Assembly (NCBI RefSeq): GCF_012035195.1
Contig: NZ_JAAVJH010000004.1
Location: forward strand, 186,001 to 250,000
Direction: 5' to 3'
Source: Sphingomonas corticis
GTDB taxonomy: Bacteria; Pseudomonadota; Alphaproteobacteria; Sphingomonadales; Sphingomonadaceae
Length of the DNA stretch: 64,000 nt
Notes under the pieces: generated by a model
Seen by the model: the letters and a program-made list of their open reading frames with translations, nothing else
Database searches by the model: none
What the model was told of the DNA's origin: nothing
Made by a program: the position numbers and the translations under genes
Part shown: positions 59,504-64,000 of the stretch, in pieces
How positions within the stretch are numbered: the first letter of the stretch is position 1
Layout of the letters: each line of letters opens with the position of its first letter

Positions 59504-61684
59504 CTACAGGAAGCTGTACGGATCGACGTCCACTGCCACGCGCACCTTCGCCGGCCAGTCGAGCGCGCCCAGCCACGCGCGGATCACGTCCTGCACGTCC
59601 AGCGCGCGGCGGGCGTGGACCAGCAGGCGGTAGCGGTGACGCCCGCGCAGCATGGCGAGCGGGGCAGGGGCGGGGCCGTAGACGTGCATCCCTTCCACCT
59701 CCGGCGCGGCGCGCCCGACGAGCCGCGCGGTCTCCATCGCCGCGGCCTGATCCTCCGAGCTGACCACGATCGCGGCGTAGCGACCGAACGGCGGCGCGCC
59801 CGCCTCGGCCCGCGCCTCCGTCTCCGCGGCATAGAAGGCCTCGGCGTCGCCCGTCACCAGCGCCTGCATGACGCCGGCCTTGGGCGCGTGGGTCTGGATG
59901 AAGACGTGGCCGGGCTTCTCGCCTCGCCCGGCACGGCCCGATACCTGGCGGATCTGCTGGAAGGTCCGCTCCGCCGCGCGCAGGTCGCCGCCGTCGAGGC
60001 CCAGGTCCGCGTCGACCACGCCGACCAGCGTCAGGTTCGGGAAGTGATAGCCCTTGGTCACCAATTGCGTGCCGACGACGATGTCGATGTCGCCCGCCTC
60101 CATCCGCCCGACGAACTCCGCCGCCTTCGCCGGCGACCAGATCGTGTCCGACGTGACCACGGCGGTTTTCGCCTCTGGAAACAGCGCGGCCACCTCGTCG
60201 GCGATCCGCTCCACGCCGGGGCCGCAGGCCACCAAGGTGTCCTCCTCCTTGCACTCCGGGCACAGCCGCGGAACGGGCTCGACATGGCCGCAATGATGGC
60301 AGGCGAGGCGGCGGGTCAGCCGGTGCTCCACCATCCAGGCTGTGCAATTGGGGCATTGGAAGCGGTGGCCGCAGGTGCGGCACAACGTGAGCGGCGCGTA
60401 GCCGCGACGGTTGAGGAACAACAGCGACTGCTCGCCTTTCTCCAGCCGCTCCGCGATGCCACCGACCAGCCGACCGCTCAGCCACCGACCGCGCTCCGGC
60501 GGCTCGGCGATCAGGTCGATCGCCTCGATCGTCGGCATCTGCGCCGCGCCGAAGCGCGCGGGCAGCTTCACTTCGGCATAGGTGCCGAGCGCGACCTGAT
60601 GCCGCGTCTCGATCGCGGGGGTGGCGCTGGCGAGGATCACCGGGCAGCCTTCGAACTTGGCGCGCATCACCGCCACGTCGCGGGCGTGATAGTGGACGCC
60701 GTCCTCCTGCTTGAAGCTGGTCTCGTGCGCCTCGTCGACGACGAGGAGGCCAAGCCGGGCGTAGGGCAGGAACAGGGCCGATCGCGCGCCCACCGTCACG
60801 CGTGCCTCGCCCGTCGAGATCGCGCGCCAGGCGCGGCGTCGCTGGGTCGATCGCAGGCCGGAATGCCACGCCACCGGCTCGCAGCCGAAGCGGTCGTGGA
60901 AGCGCTTCAGGAACGGCTCGGTCAGTGCGATCTCGGGCAGCAGGACCAGCACCTGCCGCCCCGCGCGGATCGCCTCGGCCACCGCCTCGAAATAGACCTC
61001 GGTCTTGCCCGATCCGGTGACGCCGTCGAGCAGGGTCGGCGCGAAGGCATCGGCGCGCACGCCCGCCACCAGCGTGTCCGCCGCGGCGCGCTGGTCGTCG
61101 GACAGCGCGGGCGGGGCGTGGTCCGCGTCGGGCACGGGAAAGGGACTGTCGATGTCAACCTCCACCCCCTCGATCGCACCGGCCTTCACCAGGCCGCGAA
61201 TCACCGCGTCGCTCACGTCGGCGATGGTGGCGAGTTCGCGGATCAAGCCCTGGCGGTCGCCGATCCGCTCCAGCGCCTGCGCCCGCTGCGGTGTCAGCCG
61301 GTCGGGGACGTGGCCGGTGGCGCGATATTCGACGGCCGTGCGCGAACCCTCCAGCGCGGAGGTGGAGGACAGCGCCATCCGCACCACCGCGGCGGGCGGC
61401 GCGAGGTAATAGTCCGCGGTCCATTCCACCAGCCGCCGCAGCGGCGCGGCGAGCGGCGGCGCGTCGGCGACGGCGAGGAGATTGCGCAGGCGGTTGTCGC
61501 CCACCTCCGCATCGGACGGCATTCGCTCCGCTTCCCACGCGACGCCGGTCAGCTGGCGCGGCCCCAGCGGCGCGACGACGATCGAGCCGGGCTCGACGTG
61601 CATCCCGTGCGGCACGCGATAGTCGAGCGGACCGAGCGCGGAGTTGAGGACGAGGACGCGGGCGCGGGACATGCGGCTGCGCAT
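59504..61684 (-). CDS. priA: Primosomal protein N' (PriA helicase)
   Basis: A 726-residue replication-restart helicase. N-terminal 3'-DNA-binding and winged-helix domains; Walker A DGVTGSGKTEVY near residue 220; DEAH box VVDEAHE near 310; zinc-binding cysteines (CRTCGHRFQCPNC and CHHCGH…CPECKEED) about 430-475; then the second RecA domain with QVSGRAGRGEKPG and a C-terminal domain. All motifs are intact. Start could also be four codons later (61672). Confidence 0.96.
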   Translation of the reverse strand: MRSRMSRARVLVLNSALGPLDYRVPHGMHVEPGSIVVAPLGPRQLTGVAWEAERMPSDAEVGDNRLRNLLAVADAPPLAAPLRRLVEWTADYYLAPPAAVVRMALSSTSALEGSRTAVEYRATGHVPDRLTPQRAQALERIGDRQGLIRELATIADVSDAVIRGLVKAGAIEGVEVDIDSPFPVPDADHAPPALSDDQRAAADTLVAGVRADAFAPTLLDGVTGSGKTEVYFEAVAEAIRAGRQVLVLLPEIALTEPFLKRFHDRFGCEPVAWHSGLRSTQRRRAWRAISTGEARVTVGARSALFLPYARLGLLVVDEAHETSFKQEDGVHYHARDVAVMRAKFEGCPVILASATPAIETRHQVALGTYAEVKLPARFGAAQMPTIEAIDLIAEPPERGRWLSGRLVGGIAERLEKGEQSLLFLNRRGYAPLTLCRTCGHRFQCPNCTAWMVEHRLTRRLACHHCGHVEPVPRLCPECKEEDTLVACGPGVERIADEVAALFPEAKTAVVTSDTIWSPAKAAEFVGRMEAGDIDIVVGTQLVTKGYHFPNLTLVGVVDADLGLDGGDLRAAERTFQQIRQVSGRAGRGEKPGHVFIQTHAPKAGVMQALVTGDAEAFYAAETEARAEAGAPPFGRYAAIVVSSEDQAAAMETARLVGRAAPEVEGMHVYGPAPAPLAMLRGRHRYRLLVHARRALDVQDVIRAWLGALDWPAKVRVAVDVDPYSFL

Positions 61685-61882
61685 ATGGCGCCTGCGCGAC
61701 TCGGGTGCCAGTGGGGCGTCGTTCCGTGATCCCGCGGAGGCGGGAGCCCAGGAGTGCCGATCGCAGGCTCCGGTACTCGCATCGCTGCGTTTCCGCCTCC
61801 ACGGGAACGGTGGAATCGTTCAGCCCCGGTTGTCCCGCGTTTGCCAAGGCTGCACACGTCTTCGCATGAAGGAGTAGAGCTG

Positions 61883-62548
61883 ATGGTCCCCACCCGCCGC
61901 CACCTGCTGATCGGCGCGCTCGGCGCGTCGGCCGCGCTGCTGCCCGGCTGTGCCACCACGGGCCTGCGCGGCGGCGCGCAAGAGGCGTTGCAGCGGCTGC
62001 TGGAGATTTCCACCGGTCGCGCGGTGGAACGGTTCGCGACGGACCCCGCCACCCGGCTCGCGATCCCGACGGAACTCGCCGGTAGCGGGCGCGAGGGAGC
62101 GGTGCTCTCGGCACTGCTGCGCTCGCGCCCGGTGCAGGAGCAGGTGTCGCTGCTGGTGAACCGCGCCGCGGGCGAGGCCGCGGACCGCGCCGCGCCCGCG
62201 ATCTTCGACGCGATCCGCCGCCTCACCTTCGCCGACGCGATCGGCATCGCGCGGGGCGGTCCCACGTCGGCGACCGACTATCTCCAGCGTAGCATCGGTA
62301 CCGGCATCGTCGACGCGATGCTGCCGGGGGTGGCGGACGTGCTGGGCAGCTTCGACGGCGACGGCGTGCTCGGCCCGGTGCTGGGCGCGGCGACGGGGGT
62401 GAACGTGGTGGCGATCCAGCGCACCGTGGCGGTACAGGCCTCGCGCGCGCTGTTCGGCGCGATCGGGCGCGAGGAGGCGGCGATCCGACGCGACCCCCGC
62501 TCGGCGCGCGACGGGCTGGTCGAGGCGCTGCTGACCGGGCAATTGTAG
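61883..62548 (+). CDS. DUF4197 family lipoprotein
   Basis: A 221-residue DUF4197 protein (family motif MLPGVADVLGSFDGDGVLGPVLGAATG-like end). The N-terminus combines a twin-arginine-like RRHLLIG with a lipobox LLPGC (C23), so it should be a lipoprotein exported by Sec or Tat. GAAGGAG sits nine bases before the ATG. Function unknown; divergent from priA. Confidence 0.82.
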   Translation: MVPTRRHLLIGALGASAALLPGCATTGLRGGAQEALQRLLEISTGRAVERFATDPATRLAIPTELAGSGREGAVLSALLRSRPVQEQVSLLVNRAAGEAADRAAPAIFDAIRRLTFADAIGIARGGPTSATDYLQRSIGTGIVDAMLPGVADVLGSFDGDGVLGPVLGAATGVNVVAIQRTVAVQASRALFGAIGREEAAIRRDPRSARDGLVEALLTGQL

Positions 62549-62633
62549 TCCCGCCGCCGTTCGCGGGTAAGCTCCTCGCGCCTGCGCCGCTTCTCGACTT
62601 CGCTCGAAGCGAGCGGTGGACTAGGATAGCGGC

Positions 62634-63512
62634 GTGACCCCGCTCGCCCACGATTTCGCGCAACACCTGCTCCGCGATCGACGCCGGTCGGAGCATACGG
62701 CGCGCGCTTATCGTGCCGGAGCGGAGCGGTGGATCGGCTTCCTCCAGCGGCACTGGGGCGGCGAGGTGGATCGCGCGGCGCTGGCGCGGGTCGCGGCGAC
62801 GGACCTGCGCGCGTTTCTGGCGCAGCGGCGGGCCGAGGGGCTGTCGAACGCCTCCGCCGCGCGCGAGCTGTCGGCGGTGCGCGCCTTTCTCGCCTGGGCC
62901 GGGGCCGCGGCGCCGCGGACGAAGGCGCCGCGCGTGAAGAAGGGCGTGCCGCGGCCGATCGCCCCGCACGAGGCGGTCGCGCTGGGCCGGCACGTGGCGG
63001 AGGAGGCGGCGGAGCCGTGGATCGGCGCGCGCGACTGGGCGGTGCTGCTGCTGCTCTACGGCGCTGGCCTTCGCATCGGGGAGGCGCTGTCGCTGACCGG
63101 CGCGGTGCTGCCGCTGGGCGAGACGCTGGCGGTGACGGGCAAGCGCGCGAAGACGCGGATCGTGCCGCTGCTGCCCGCCGTGCGCGACGCGATCATGGCC
63201 TATGTCGCCGCGTCGCCCTGGCCGGTCCGGCGCGACGCCGCGCTGTTCCGCGGCGCGAAGGGCGGGCCGCTGTCGCCGGGCATCGTGCGCGTGAAGGTGC
63301 AGGCAGCGCGCGCCACGCTGGGGCTGGGCGAGCGCACCACGCCGCACGCGCTGCGCCACAGCTTCGCGACGCACCTGCTGGGTCGGGGTGCGGACTTGAG
63401 GCAGCTGCAGGAACTGCTCGGCCACGCCAGCCTCAGCTCGACTCAGGTCTATACCGCGGTCGATGCGGCGCATCTGATGGACGTGTACCGCGCCGCGCAC
63501 CCGCGGGCGTAG
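62634..63512 (+). CDS. xerC: Tyrosine recombinase XerC
   Basis: A 292-residue tyrosine recombinase with SAM-like N-domain (about 5-90) and full catalytic set: R147 (GAGLRIGE), K170 (VTGKRAKTR), H238 and R241 (HALRHSFATHLLG), H264 (LLGHAS) and nucleophile Y273 (STQVYT). With XerD it resolves chromosome dimers at dif. Starts with GTG. No integrase-associated att site or mobile genes are near, so this is the housekeeping enzyme. Confidence 0.92.
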   Translation: MTPLAHDFAQHLLRDRRRSEHTARAYRAGAERWIGFLQRHWGGEVDRAALARVAATDLRAFLAQRRAEGLSNASAARELSAVRAFLAWAGAAAPRTKAPRVKKGVPRPIAPHEAVALGRHVAEEAAEPWIGARDWAVLLLLYGAGLRIGEALSLTGAVLPLGETLAVTGKRAKTRIVPLLPAVRDAIMAYVAASPWPVRRDAALFRGAKGGPLSPGIVRVKVQAARATLGLGERTTPHALRHSFATHLLGRGADLRQLQELLGHASLSSTQVYTAVDAAHLMDVYRAAHPRA

Positions 63513-63573
63513 ATCGTTGCTCGGCCCGAGCCAAGTCGAACGGCCCGGCGCGAACGGAGTATGGAAGGCCCTC

Positions 63574-64000
63574 CTACCTCTCCCGAGGCTTCCATGTCGC
63601 GACACGGTACAACCAGATGCCGAGCGCCAGCACCGTCACGCCGATGCCCAGCGGCCCGAGATATTGCTCCAGCTGCGAGAAACGCGAGCCGAGCACGTAT
63701 CCCGCCCCGGCGAGGAAGCCGTTCCAGATCAGGCTCCCCGCGAAGGTCCACAGCAGGAACTTCCACACCGGCATCGCCGCCATGCCCGCAGGCAGCGAGA
63801 TCATCGTGCGGAAGGTGGGCAGGAAGCGGAAGACGAAGACCATCCAGCCGCCGTGCCGGTGAAAGAAGTGCTGGACGTGCTCCACGTCCTCCCACTCCAT
63901 CGTCAGCCAGCGGCCGTGCTTCTCGACGAAGGGGCGGAAGCGCTCGTAGCCCAGCCGGCGCCCGACGACGTACCAGAAGACGTTGCCCGCCGTCGTGCCC
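63574..64000 (-). CDS. DedA family membrane protein (5' end cut by window)
   Basis: The last about 141 residues of a DedA/SNARE-associated membrane protein. The frame is open through the right window edge; it reads GTTAGNVFWYVVGRRLGYERF and then FVFRFLPTFRTMISLPAGMAAMP, the conserved F/YxRxxPxxR…GxxxM region, and a final helix (LGIGVTVLALGIWLYRVA). DedA proteins help keep lipid carriers and membrane potential in order. The gene starts beyond position 64000. Confidence 0.88.
   Translation of the reverse strand, partial: GTTAGNVFWYVVGRRLGYERFRPFVEKHGRWLTMEWEDVEHVQHFFHRHGGWMVFVFRFLPTFRTMISLPAGMAAMPVWKFLLWTFAGSLIWNGFLAGAGYVLGSRFSQLEQYLGPLGIGVTVLALGIWLYRVATWKPRER

Noticed and set aside
60898..60908. 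Another GGAAGCGCTTC match
   Set aside because: It lies deep inside priA, encodes the ordinary LKRFHD stretch, and its symmetry breaks outside the core; not counted as a fourth LacI operator.
61803..61830. GGAAC word before the DUF4197 gene as an EcfG promoter
   Set aside because: The matching GTT lies at the wrong distance (about 8 or 20 bases), so the spacing does not fit.
62589..62612. Small TTCGCTCGAAGCGAG-like inverted sequence before xerC, with a similar word near 63522-63540
   Set aside because: Looks like a short repetitive extragenic element, but only partial copies are visible here, too few to call a repeat family.
62634..63512. Tyrosine recombinase as sign of a mobile element
   Set aside because: It has XerC length and context (priA side, no phage or cargo genes, no flanking direct repeats), so it is the housekeeping enzyme.

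Overview
The window is a very GC-rich stretch of chromosome from what looks like a sphingomonad alphaproteobacterium (Sphingomonas or close relative). I infer this from the gene content: three TonB-dependent receptors, a receptor-linked tryptophan-halogenase-like enzyme with cupin and DUF6445 partners, LacI-type operators of the form GGAAGCGCTTCC, an EcfG-type GGAAC promoter, and a priA/xerC neighbourhood. Genes are tightly packed, with many ATGA, GTGA and TGATG stop-start overlaps. I see no tRNA, rRNA, insertion sequence, prophage or CRISPR array. The genes at both window edges are cut.

Layout. 1-5910: assimilatory nitrate/nitrite operon (nirB partial, nirD, nasA, cobA-type SUMT). 5911-6286: non-coding, perhaps with gene debris. 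6287-14917: metabolic genes (aldehyde dehydrogenase, DUF885 zinc hydrolase plus a small coupled protein, sulfotransferase, D-aminoacylase plus VOC protein, GH130). 14935-16320: exported M20 peptidase. 16388-27305: carbohydrate locus under a LacI regulator: GH3 and GH30 glycosidases, lacI, DUF6445 oxygenase-like protein, cupin-8 protein, flavin-dependent halogenase and a large TonB receptor. Three near-identical palindromes lie before GH3, at the cupin start codon and before the receptor.

27544-32855: P450, TetR regulator, TonB receptor and SDR, with dyads before tetR and before the receptor; probably uptake and oxidation of a hydrophobic compound. 32920-37120: EmrAB-type efflux operon with its own NodT outer-membrane lipoprotein. 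37193-42841: MacAB-like ABC system with TolC, divergent from a two-component system (42884-45290) whose NtrC-like regulator has a wrecked ATPase domain; two tandem dyads sit between them.

45352-52468: exported alkylsulfatase-like enzyme, a TonB/PepSY/DUF2946 metal-uptake group, and a sugar-type MFS transporter with its own LacI-type operator. 52577-54789: chromate resistance pair (chrB-like, chrA). 55024-59376: co-oriented stress and envelope genes (beta-barrel protein, entericidin, CsbD-like proteins, PAS-LuxR regulator, lipoprotein), part of it behind a GGAAC-N17-GTT promoter. 59504-64000: housekeeping end with priA, a DUF4197 lipoprotein, xerC and a cut DedA gene.

The two parts that best merit a second look are the halogenase/cupin/DUF6445/TonB-receptor module wired into a beta-glucoside-type LacI regulon, and the MacAB-TolC system controlled by a response regulator that keeps receiver and Fis DNA-binding domains but has lost the Walker A lysine, Walker B acids and GAFTGA loop.
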